28,296 bases of DNA from JBBSHJ01 sp038253135. GTDB lineage: Bacteria > Actinomycetota > Actinomycetes > Mycobacteriales > QHCD01. A program made the position numbers and the translations under genes. The stretch lies in the NCBI GenBank assembly GCA_038253135.1, contig JBBSHJ010000041.1, positions 1 through 28,296 of the forward strand, written 5' to 3'. Of the stretch, positions 7,335 to 14,646 are shown one piece after another; positions within the stretch are counted from its first letter, which is position 1; each line of letters starts with the position of its first letter. The notes below the pieces were generated by a model, which searched no databases, had not been told where the DNA came from, and was given only the letters and a program-made list of their open reading frames with translations.

Positions 7335-8434
7335 GCTCACCGGACCGCCGGCAGCGACTGCTGCTGGTCTCGGCCGGCATGGGTGCCGGCCACGACACCA
7401 CAGCCCGGGAGCTCGCCCGCCGGTTCACCGCGGCGGGGCACCGGGCCGAGGTCGTCGACCTGCTCGGCCTGCTTCCCGCCGGTGTCGGTACGGCGTTGCG
7501 GGACGGCTACGCGGCGATGCTGCGGCGGACGCCGTGGGTGTACGACGGCATCTATCGCGCGTTCTTCGTGCCCAGCGGCCGCACGGCGCCGAGCACGTCA
7601 CCGCTCGTCCGGCTGGCCGCCCGCGCCCTGCGACCGGTCATCGCCCGTACCCGGCCGACCGCGGTGCTGTCCACGTTCCACCTGTGCGGGCAGGCGGCCG
7701 GGCTGCTGCGACGGCAGGGCCGGCTGCACGTCCCGTCGGTCGTCGTGGTGAGCGAGGCAGTCGCGCACGCGCTGTGGCTCGAACCCTCCACCGATATCTT
7801 CAGTTGCCTGTTCCCGTCCATCGCGGCCGAGGCGACGCGGCGCACCGGCCGGCCCGCGATCGCACCGGGACCGGTCGTCGACCCGGCGTACCGCGCCCCG
7901 CGGCCCCCGGCACCGGGCCGCCGCTCGCTCGGGCTGGGCGCGTCGGAACGCGCCGTGCTGATCGGCACCGGATCGTGGGGCGTTGGGGCCGCCGTGTCGA
8001 CGGCCACCGCGCTGCGCGCGCTGCCGGGTGTCCGCCCGGTCCTGCTCTGCGGCCGCAACGAGCGCCTGCGAACCCGCGCGGGCGACACACCCGGCGTCCT
8101 CGGGCTCGGCTGGCGGACCGATCTGCCCGATCTCGTCGCCGCCGCCGACCTGCTGATCGACAACGCCGGCGGCAGCACGTGCCTGGAAGCGTTCGCCGCG
8201 GGGCTGCCGGTGATCATGCACCGCCCGGTCCCCGGCCACGGTGGGCCGGTGGCCGATGCCCTGACGGCCGAGGGTCTCCTGCGCCGGGCCGACACGGAGG
8301 CCGAGTTGCGGGCGGCGGTGACGGCCGGCCGTGCGGCCGGCCGGGCGACGGCCGCCCGAGCCCGGGGCATCTTCGCCGCCGACCCGGCCGAGGCGATCCT
8401 CGCGGTCCTCGCCGAGCGGTACGCCGTGCGCTGA
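7331..8434 (+). CDS. MGDG synthase/MurG-like glycosyltransferase (GT28 type)
   Basis: The protein resembles diacylglycerol or lipid glycosyltransferases of the MGDG-synthase type: LLLVSAGMGAGHDTTARELA forms the first beta strand and glycine loop, and the C-terminal donor-binding half has LIDNAGGSTCLEAFAAGLPVI then PVPGHGGPVADAL. The acceptor is unknown; membrane glycolipid is likely. The first ATG (7379) falls inside the conserved strand and would remove LLLVSAG. No ATG, GTG or TTG precedes it in frame near the gene. A CTG at 7331-7333, overlapping the SPFH stop as CTGA, gives 367 residues starting LSSPDRRQRLLLVSAG and would couple translation. The start is therefore inferred; the coding region from 7358 onward is firm. 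Confidence 0.75.
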   Translation: MSSPDRRQRLLLVSAGMGAGHDTTARELARRFTAAGHRAEVVDLLGLLPAGVGTALRDGYAAMLRRTPWVYDGIYRAFFVPSGRTAPSTSPLVRLAARALRPVIARTRPTAVLSTFHLCGQAAGLLRRQGRLHVPSVVVVSEAVAHALWLEPSTDIFSCLFPSIAAEATRRTGRPAIAPGPVVDPAYRAPRPPAPGRRSLGLGASERAVLIGTGSWGVGAAVSTATALRALPGVRPVLLCGRNERLRTRAGDTPGVLGLGWRTDLPDLVAAADLLIDNAGGSTCLEAFAAGLPVIMHRPVPGHGGPVADALTAEGLLRRADTEAELRAAVTAGRAAGRATAARARGIFAADPAEAILAVLAERYAVR

Positions 8435-8441
8435 CCGGGCG

Positions 8442-9218
8442 CTATTTCACCTCGGCCCTGAGCACCCTCCAGATCCCGATCAGCAGCGGCAGCACCATCC
8501 AGATCGCCGTCGAGGTCCCCAGCTGGGCCCATTTCTCGGCGGACAGGGAGTTATCGCTGAACAGGTAGCCGCTGGTCGTGCCGAGGTCGATCCACGGCTG
8601 CACATTCCTGATCGAGTCCGACAGGGACGTGAGGATCGTGAACGCGATCGGGATGAAGAACGACGCCACGATCGCGGCGGCGGAGATGAGGATCAGCAAG
8701 CCGAAGGCAACGCCCTGCAGCACCCCGATGATCTGGCCGAGCCAGAACAGGCCGAACCGCCCGGCGGATACGTCCCACCGGTGCGGTCCGCCGCCGATCA
8801 CGGTCATCAGCGCGCCGACGGCGATCGCGACGATGAGCGCCACGGTGGCGAGGACGACGGCCGCCACGATCTTGGCGAGCACGGTGTTGAGCCGCTTCGG
8901 GGCGAGGGTGAAGGTGACCATCGCGGTGCGCTGCGACCACTCGCTCGTGACCAGCAGGATGCCGAGCACGGGCAGCAGGAAGCCCTGCGGCGTACCCGAT
9001 GCGGCCAGGAAGTTGCCGAACGTCCGATCCCGGGCGCGCGCGGCCACCACGAAGATGATGTTGACGATGACGGTGATGGCGCCGATGGCGATGAGCAGCC
9101 AGAGCCCGGCCCGGGTGTCGACCGACTTGCGCAGCTCGACCTTGACCTGGCGCCTGAACGGGATGTCCCGCTTGGCCGGATCGATCGTGGGCGCGGTGGG
9201 TGCGGTGGTCGCGGTCAT
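8442..9218 (-). CDS. ABC transporter permease (ABC-2 type)
   Basis: This 258-residue membrane protein begins with a soluble Pro/Thr tail and RRQVKVELRKSVDTRAGLWLL, the usual lead-in of ABC-2 family permeases. About six membrane segments follow (roughly 40-62, 83-92, 112-140, 153-200 as two to three, 232-252). It is the membrane partner of the ATPase encoded immediately upstream: its ATG (9216-9218) overlaps the ATPase stop by 4 bp. No substrate can be read from sequence; similar small pairs export antibiotics, peptides or lipids. It converges on the glycosyltransferase with 7 bp between their stops. Confidence 0.85.
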   Translation of the reverse strand: MTATTAPTAPTIDPAKRDIPFRRQVKVELRKSVDTRAGLWLLIAIGAITVIVNIIFVVAARARDRTFGNFLAASGTPQGFLLPVLGILLVTSEWSQRTAMVTFTLAPKRLNTVLAKIVAAVVLATVALIVAIAVGALMTVIGGGPHRWDVSAGRFGLFWLGQIIGVLQGVAFGLLILISAAAIVASFFIPIAFTILTSLSDSIRNVQPWIDLGTTSGYLFSDNSLSAEKWAQLGTSTAIWMVLPLLIGIWRVLRAEVK

Positions 9219-10129
9219 GCGGGGATTCCCTCGGTCCTCATGTCGTCCCGTTCGGTCTCCGAGGTGAGCTGCAGGAACATCTCCTCGAGCCCGGCCCCGT
9301 CCGCCGGCCGCAGCTCGATCAGCGCCACGCCGGCGGTGGCCGCGGCCTTGCCGACCTGCTCGGGGGAGGCCTCGGTACGCAGGCCACCGTCGCCGGACGG
9401 CGAGGCCTGGATGCCGGCCGCCGCGAGCGCTCCGTCGAGGGCCGCGGCGTCGCCGGCCTTGACGAACGTGCCGGCGGCCTGCAGCAGGTCCTGTTTGGTG
9501 CCCCGGGCGACGATGCGTCCCTTGCCGATGACGATGAGCTCGTCAGCGATGACCTCGACCTCGTGCAGCAGGTGGGAGGAGAGCAGGATCGTGCCACCTT
9601 GATTGGCGTAGCCGCGCAGCAGGCTGCGCATCCAGTGAATGCCGGCCGGGTCGAGACCGTTAGCCGGCTCATCGAGGATCAGGATCTTCGGGTCGCCCAG
9701 GAGGGCGTGCGCGATGCCGAGCCGCTGCCGCATGCCGAGCGAGTAGGCGCCGGCCCGCCGCCGGGACTCGCTGTAGGTGAGGCTGACCAGCTCGAGCATC
9801 TCGTCGACGCGCGATTCGGGCAGGCCCATCGTCATCGCGCCGAGCTTGAGGATCTCCCGGCCGGTGCGGCCGGCGTGCTGCGCGGACGCGTCGAGCAGGA
9901 CGCCGACCTGGGTTCCCGGATTCGGGATGTCGTGGTAATGCCTGCCGCCGACCGTCGCGTCGCCGGATGTTGCCGGCGTGAGACCGGCGATGATGCGCAT
10001 TGTCGTGGACTTTCCCGCACCGTTCGGACCGAGGAACCCGGTGACGGCCCCCGGGCGGCAGCTGAAGCTCACGTCATCGACGGCCTTATAGCCGCCATAG
10101 GTCTTCGTCACTCTGTCTACGGTGATCAT
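9215..10129 (-). CDS. ABC transporter ATP-binding protein
   Basis: The 304-residue protein carries Walker A GPNGAGKST (34-42), an LGMRQRLGIA signature in place of LSGGQ (131-140), Walker B ILILDEP (149-155) with catalytic Glu, and the SSHLLHEVE switch histidine. This is the DrrA/BcrA-like exporter subfamily. After about residue 210 a C-terminal extension (DLLQAAGTFVKAGD to the end) is the usual accessory domain. It energises the permease encoded downstream (4-bp overlap) and overlaps the DMT transporter upstream by ATGA (10126-10129). All three genes are thus translationally coupled. Confidence 0.92.
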   Translation of the reverse strand: MITVDRVTKTYGGYKAVDDVSFSCRPGAVTGFLGPNGAGKSTTMRIIAGLTPATSGDATVGGRHYHDIPNPGTQVGVLLDASAQHAGRTGREILKLGAMTMGLPESRVDEMLELVSLTYSESRRRAGAYSLGMRQRLGIAHALLGDPKILILDEPANGLDPAGIHWMRSLLRGYANQGGTILLSSHLLHEVEVIADELIVIGKGRIVARGTKQDLLQAAGTFVKAGDAAALDGALAAAGIQASPSGDGGLRTEASPEQVGKAAATAGVALIELRPADGAGLEEMFLQLTSETERDDMRTEGIPA

Positions 10130-11073
10130 GGTTCAAGCCTCGCAGGTCGACCGGAGGTATCGACGGATGCGGCGGCAGAGGGTACGGATTCGCGACGCTC
10201 CGCGGCCATCCGTCGTTCGGCCGGCGTCTCGCCGCTCACCAGCGGCGAGTGGGAGATGAGCACCGTACCGATGCCCAGGACGATCCCCCCGAGGCACGCG
10301 GGCAGCATCCAGATGCCGCCGCGCAGGTTCTCGCCGAACAGCAGCACGCCGTACCCGATGCTGGACAGCGGATCGCAGGTCGTGACGGGCGGCTGTGAGG
10401 CGACCAGACTGCCCGATTGCTGGGCGTTCTGGACGAGGAAGAACGCGACCGCGCCCACGACGATCATCAGGTAGAACTGCCAGGTCCCGAGTATCGCCAG
10501 GAATCCGTCGGACCTGGTCACCGTGAGCGCACCGCTCATCAGCGCGGCGGTGAACCCGAAGCCGAGGCCGGAGGCGCTGCCGAGCAGCGCTGCTCGCTTG
10601 GCGCCGGATGTGCGCAACGCTGTCGTGACGAGCATGCCGCCGACCGCCACGCTGACCACGCAGGCCGCGATCCATTTCACGTTGCCCGGCTGGTGGCCGG
10701 TCTTCTCATCGGGGGCGAGCGTGAGCAGCACGGTGGCCAGGCCGGCGCTGATCGCGACCGCGCCGGCGAGGGCGTGCCGGTCGATGCGGGACCGGAATAC
10801 GAGCGCCGCGACGAAGAGCGTCATCGGCAGCTCGGTGACGACCAGCGGCTGGACGAGGGTGAGTCCGGCACGGTCGAGCGCCATCGCCTGGAAGAGGAAT
10901 CCGGCCATCAAGGACATTCCGCCGATCAACCAGGCGGGCCGGCGGGCCAGCTCGAGGATCAGCCCGAACCGCATCGCCAGCTCCGGCGGCACAGACACCG
11001 CAGCCCGCCGCTGAAAGACGGTGCCGACGGCGTTTCCCACCGATGCAAGCAAAGCGAGGACCACCGCGATCAC
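10126..11073 (-). CDS. DMT/EamA-like transporter (NIPA-related)
   Basis: The 315-residue membrane protein has about nine or ten hydrophobic segments in two EamA-like halves (IAVVLALLASVGNAVGTVF at the start; a second half beginning near WIAACVVSVAVGGMLV). The first helix with GNAVGTVFQRRAA resembles actinobacterial DMT proteins distantly related to NIPA magnesium transporters. The C-terminal 40 residues are hydrophilic and Arg/Glu/Ser-rich. No substrate is visible. The start is taken as GTG 11071-11073, with GGGAGG about 11 nt upstream; a longer frame exists but lies over the divergent gene. It is the first gene of the DMT-ATPase-permease operon. Confidence 0.82.
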   Translation of the reverse strand: MIAVVLALLASVGNAVGTVFQRRAAVSVPPELAMRFGLILELARRPAWLIGGMSLMAGFLFQAMALDRAGLTLVQPLVVTELPMTLFVAALVFRSRIDRHALAGAVAISAGLATVLLTLAPDEKTGHQPGNVKWIAACVVSVAVGGMLVTTALRTSGAKRAALLGSASGLGFGFTAALMSGALTVTRSDGFLAILGTWQFYLMIVVGAVAFFLVQNAQQSGSLVASQPPVTTCDPLSSIGYGVLLFGENLRGGIWMLPACLGGIVLGIGTVLISHSPLVSGETPAERRMAAERRESVPSAAASVDTSGRPARLEP

Positions 11074-11109
11074 GTCGTCGGTGACCTCCCGTCGTGTCGT
11101 AGCTGCCAA

Positions 11110-11128
11110 CCGGGTCGAGCACACCCGG
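11110..11128. promoter_or_regulatory. Dyad in the divergent DMT/SDR intergenic region
   Basis: CCGGGT (11110-11115) and ACCCGG (11123-11128) form an inverted repeat with a 7-bp centre in the 100-bp gap between the divergent transporter operon and the dehydrogenase gene. A regulator binding here could act on both, but the arms are short and GC-rich, so chance is possible. Confidence 0.3.
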
Positions 11129-11173
11129 CACGGCGGTATCGCTGACCAGAGTAGGGGGTGCGACGATGTTGCC

Positions 11174-11926
11174 GTGGACATCGCGGGAGCGGTTGTCATC
11201 GTCACCGGCGCGTCGGGCGGGATCGGGCGGGCGGCCGCCGTTGCGCTGGCGCAACGAGGCAGCCGGCTCGTTTTGTCCGGACGTAGCGTCGGGCGGCTCG
11301 ACTCGGTCGCCGCGGCGACCGGGGGGCTCCCGATCCGGGGCGACCTCACAGCTCCGGGAGCATTGCCGCGGCTGATGCAGGTAGCCGAGTCGGAGGTTGG
11401 GCCCGTCGACGCGGTCGTACACGGCGCGGGCTCTGGCCGATCCGCCGCCCTGGGCGAGCACAGCGCCGCGGAGACCCGCGAGCTCCTCGACCTCAACCTG
11501 CGCGTGCCGATCGAGCTGACCCGACTGGCGCTGCCCGGCATGATCAGGCGGCATCGCGGCTCCATGGTGTTCGTCGGTTCCATTGCCGGGCTCGTCGGCG
11601 TGCGGGATGAATCGGTGTACGCCGCGGCGAAGGGCGGTCTGGCCGCGTTTGCCGACAGCCTGACCGACGAGCTCCGGGGCTCGCGCGTGCACGTCGCATT
11701 GGTCGCGCCGGGCGCCGTCGCGACCGATTTCTTCATCCGTTCCGGACGGGTCTACGAGCGGTCCGTTCCCGCCGCGATCCCACCCGAAAAGGTCGCGAGC
11801 GCGGTAATCGAAGCCGTCGCGGGCGGCCGCCGGCGCGTCGTACTGCCACGCTGGCTCAACCTCGCGGTGCGGCTGCACGATGCGGCCCCGAGCGTCTACC
11901 GGTCGCTGTCGGGCCGCTTCGGCTGA
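11174..11926 (+). CDS. Short-chain dehydrogenase/reductase
   Basis: This 250-residue classical SDR has the cofactor loop TGASGGIG (11-18), a likely NADP-preferring SGRS turn after the second strand, HGAGSG in place of NNAG (83-88), catalytic Ser136 (VFVGSIAG), and YxxxK with Tyr149 and Lys153. PGAVATDF follows. A C-terminal tail (VLPRWLNLAVRLHDAAPSVYRS) is typical of SDRs acting on lipids or other membrane-associated substrates, but the substrate is unknown. The start is GTG 11174 (VDIAGAVVIVTG); GGGGG lies about 14 nt upstream, which is long. It runs convergent to hpnH and is not part of the hopanoid operon. Confidence 0.88.
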   Translation: MDIAGAVVIVTGASGGIGRAAAVALAQRGSRLVLSGRSVGRLDSVAAATGGLPIRGDLTAPGALPRLMQVAESEVGPVDAVVHGAGSGRSAALGEHSAAETRELLDLNLRVPIELTRLALPGMIRRHRGSMVFVGSIAGLVGVRDESVYAAAKGGLAAFADSLTDELRGSRVHVALVAPGAVATDFFIRSGRVYERSVPAAIPPEKVASAVIEAVAGGRRRVVLPRWLNLAVRLHDAAPSVYRSLSGRFG

Positions 11927-12044
11927 CTACGGCCGGGGCCGGGCCGCCGGCGCGAGGGACGGGTTGTTGTTGCCCGGCTACGGGGCTCCGTTGCGGCTGT
12001 GAGCCCGCGCGGTGACGCTCTTCGCTGCGCCGGTCGGCCTTCGC

Positions 12045-13055
12045 TCAGCCGGCGACGGCTGCGCGGATCGACTCCTTCAGCGACTTGGTGGTCGCGAGTA
12101 CGGCGGTGGGCTCGTAGCCGCAGTGTGCCATGCAGTTGTTGCAGCGATCGTCCCGACCGCGGCCGTACTTGGACCAGTCGGTCTCCTCGACGAGTTCCTT
12201 GTAGCTCTTGGCGTATCCGTCCGCCATCAAGTAGCACGGCTTCTGCCAGCCGAAGAGGGAGTACGACGGGATTCCCCACGCCGTGCACTCGTAGTCGACC
12301 TTGCCCTCGAGGAAGTCCAGGAACAGCGGCGAGTGGTTGAGCCGCCACTTCTTTCGCCGCCCATCGGCGAAGGCCTTACGGAACAGCTCGCGGGTCTCCT
12401 CGACGCCGAGGAAGTGGTCCTGGTCGGGCGCCTTCTCGTAGGCGTAGGCCGGCGAGATCATCATCTTGTCGACCTTTACCTCGTCATTGAGGAAGTCGAG
12501 GACGTCGATGATGGTCTGAGGGGTATCGGTGTTGAAGAATGTGGAGTTCGTCGTCACCTTGAAGCCGCGTCGCTGCATGTCCTTGATCGCCGCGATCGCC
12601 TCGTCGAAGACGCCGTCCTTGCTGACCGACTCGTCGTGCCGTTCCTTGAGCCCGTCGATGTGTACGGCGAAGGAGAAATACGGCGAGGGCTTGAAATCAA
12701 ACCGGTCGATCCGCTTGCGCAGCAGCACGGCATTGGTGCAGAGGTAGACGAACTTCTTCCGCTTCACGAGCTCGGCGACGATCTTGTCGATCTGCGGGTG
12801 CATCAAGGGTTCTCCGCCGGCGATCGACACCATCGGGGCGCCGCACTCCTCGATCGCCGCAATCGCCTGCTCGACCGGCATCCGCTGCCGCAGGGTGTCG
12901 GCCGGGTGCTGGATCTTGCCGCACCCGGCACAGGCGAGGTTGCACGCGAAGAGCGGTTCGAGCTCGACGATCAGCGGGAACTTCTCCCGCCGGAGCAGTT
13001 TCTGCTTCGCCATGTATGCACCGATCCGCACGCTCTGCCGCAGCGGAATGCTCAT
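12045..13055 (-). CDS. hpnH: Adenosylhopane synthase, radical SAM protein HpnH
   Basis: The 336-residue protein has the radical SAM CxxxCxxC motif at Cys38, Cys42 and Cys45 (FACNLACAGC), GGEPL near residue 80, and a C-terminal cysteine cluster CNNCMAHCGYEP. HpnH uses a 5'-deoxyadenosyl radical to attach adenosine to the isopropenyl group of diploptene, making adenosylhopane, the first step of hopanoid side-chain extension. The family match is strong over the whole length (DFKPSPYFSFAVHIDGL, CYLMADGYAKSYKELV). ATG 13053-13055 has GAAGGAG about 9 nt upstream. It is the last gene of the hopanoid operon, 76 bp after the hpnG-ispH fusion. No strong terminator is seen in the 118 bp after it, before the convergent SDR gene. 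Confidence 0.95.
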   Translation of the reverse strand: MSIPLRQSVRIGAYMAKQKLLRREKFPLIVELEPLFACNLACAGCGKIQHPADTLRQRMPVEQAIAAIEECGAPMVSIAGGEPLMHPQIDKIVAELVKRKKFVYLCTNAVLLRKRIDRFDFKPSPYFSFAVHIDGLKERHDESVSKDGVFDEAIAAIKDMQRRGFKVTTNSTFFNTDTPQTIIDVLDFLNDEVKVDKMMISPAYAYEKAPDQDHFLGVEETRELFRKAFADGRRKKWRLNHSPLFLDFLEGKVDYECTAWGIPSYSLFGWQKPCYLMADGYAKSYKELVEETDWSKYGRGRDDRCNNCMAHCGYEPTAVLATTKSLKESIRAAVAG

Positions 13056-13131
13056 CGTGTCGTCTCCTTCGTGGGACCTCGGTCCAGCATGCGCCTGACG
13101 CTGGTCGGGTGGAAAACCGGGGGGTCGGCCT

Positions 13132-14646
13132 TCATGGGCGCGGCGCCACCTTCGGTGCTGCGAACTCGACCGATTCGGTCGCCGCGACGAGTTCGTTCAC
13201 GTCGGTCCGTCCCAGACCGCTGAGGGCGACGATGACGCGGTCGACCAGAGCCGGCGGTGCGGACGCGCCGGCGGACAGGCCAACGGTCTGCGCATTCGCC
13301 AGCCAGCCGAGGTCGATCCTCGATTCGTCCTCGACCAGGTAGGCGGAGCCGCACTCACGGATCGCCAGCTCCACCAGCCGTTGCGAGTTGGAGGAATTCG
13401 CCGAGCCGACCACGAGGACGACGTCCGAGGCCGTGGCCACCCGCCGGATCGCGGCCTGCCGGTTGGTCGTGGCGTAGCAGATGTCGTCCGAGCTGGGGCC
13501 ACGCAGAGCGGGAAACCGCGCGCGCAACGCATCGACGACCGTCGCGGACTCGTCGACGGCGAGGGTGGTCTGCATCAGGTAGGAGACTCGTTGCGGGTCG
13601 GGCACGTCGAGGGCGGCCACATCGTCGGCGGTCTGCACGAGCCGGATCGACTCCGGTGCCTCGCCGAGCGTGCCCTCGACCTCCTCGTGGCCGGCGTGAC
13701 CGATGAAGAACACGGTGTCGCCGCGACCGGCGAAGCGGCGCGCCTCGGCGTGCACCTTCGCGACCAGCGGGCAGGTGGCGTCGAGCACGGACAGATCCCG
13801 CGCCTGCGCCTCCGAGCGGACCGCCGGCGAGACGCCGTGCGCCGAGAAGACGAGCGTCGCGCCGTCCGGGACCTCGTCCGTGTCGTCCACGAAGACCGCG
13901 CCGCGCCGCTCGAGGTCGCGGACGACGTGCAGGTTGTGCACGATCTGCTTGCGGACGTATACCGGCGCGCCGTACTGCGCGAGCGCGCCCTCGACGATTC
14001 CGATGGCGCGTTCCACGCCGGCGCAGAAGGACCGCGGACCGGCCAGCAGCAGGGTGCGCTTGCGGCACGAGTCGGACCAGTCCTTCAGGGCGGGGGCGGC
14101 CTGGCGCAGCGCGCGAAGCGCGGCCGCCCCGCCGGTCAGCGTGCCGGGATGCCACAGCGGCCGATCCGGGGTGTCGACGATGACCCGCACGACGGCGACC
14201 GGGCGCCCGCCGGCATGCTGCAGCACGGCGGCGGCCTCCATGTCGACGGCGAGTGCGCCGGACACCGCGAGCTCGGCGCGCTCGGCCTTGCCCTGCACGA
14301 CCTCGTCCACGGTGACGATCGGGCCGACGTGGACGGTGAAGCCCCGGCGTCGGAGCGCATTGGCCACGAGGGGGGCCGAGGGGCACGGGATCGGGCCGCC
14401 GCCCGGAGTGCGCACCTCGCTGGCGACCACGATCTCGCCGGGCCGGACTCCGGGACGCAACGCACCGGCGAAGCCGGCCACCGCGACCGGCTCATCCGGC
14501 GCGGTCGAGGCGCAGACCCGCGCCGCGGCCGCACTCGCGCGGGCGACACCCATTCCGGTGTGTACGACGCGCGCGTGCGGCAGCGCTCGCCGTACGGCCA
14601 GGAACTCCACCCACAGCGGCGCGAATACGTGCAGCTTGCCCTTCAC
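13132..14646 (-). CDS. HpnG nucleosidase/phosphorylase fused to IspH
   Basis: A single 504-residue frame joins two enzymes. Residues 1-190 are a hopanoid-associated phosphorylase/nucleosidase of the MTAN/purine phosphorylase fold (FAPLWVEFLAVRRAL, VAGFAGALRPGVRPGEIVVA, AVDMEAAAVL with Glu137); HpnG removes adenine from adenosylhopane. Residues about 196-490 are a full 4-hydroxy-3-methylbut-2-enyl diphosphate reductase. They contain SFCAGVERA (Cys208), DATCPLV (Cys292) and DICYATTNRQ (Cys390), the three ligands of the iron-sulfur cluster. GHEEVEG carries His320 and the catalytic-type Glu322, and QTT and SANSSNS complete the site. IspH makes IPP and DMAPP. The GTG start at 14644-14646 overlaps the shc stop as GTGA. 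No linker stop or frameshift is present, so the fusion looks genuine. Confidence 0.93.
   Translation of the reverse strand: MKGKLHVFAPLWVEFLAVRRALPHARVVHTGMGVARASAAAARVCASTAPDEPVAVAGFAGALRPGVRPGEIVVASEVRTPGGGPIPCPSAPLVANALRRRGFTVHVGPIVTVDEVVQGKAERAELAVSGALAVDMEAAAVLQHAGGRPVAVVRVIVDTPDRPLWHPGTLTGGAAALRALRQAAPALKDWSDSCRKRTLLLAGPRSFCAGVERAIGIVEGALAQYGAPVYVRKQIVHNLHVVRDLERRGAVFVDDTDEVPDGATLVFSAHGVSPAVRSEAQARDLSVLDATCPLVAKVHAEARRFAGRGDTVFFIGHAGHEEVEGTLGEAPESIRLVQTADDVAALDVPDPQRVSYLMQTTLAVDESATVVDALRARFPALRGPSSDDICYATTNRQAAIRRVATASDVVLVVGSANSSNSQRLVELAIRECGSAYLVEDESRIDLGWLANAQTVGLSAGASAPPALVDRVIVALSGLGRTDVNELVAATESVEFAAPKVAPRP

Noticed and set aside
11927..12044. Short inverted repeats (GGGCT/AGCCC) between SDR and hpnH
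   Set aside because: The stems are 5 bp with long loops, too weak to call a terminator; nothing else is seen in this spacer.
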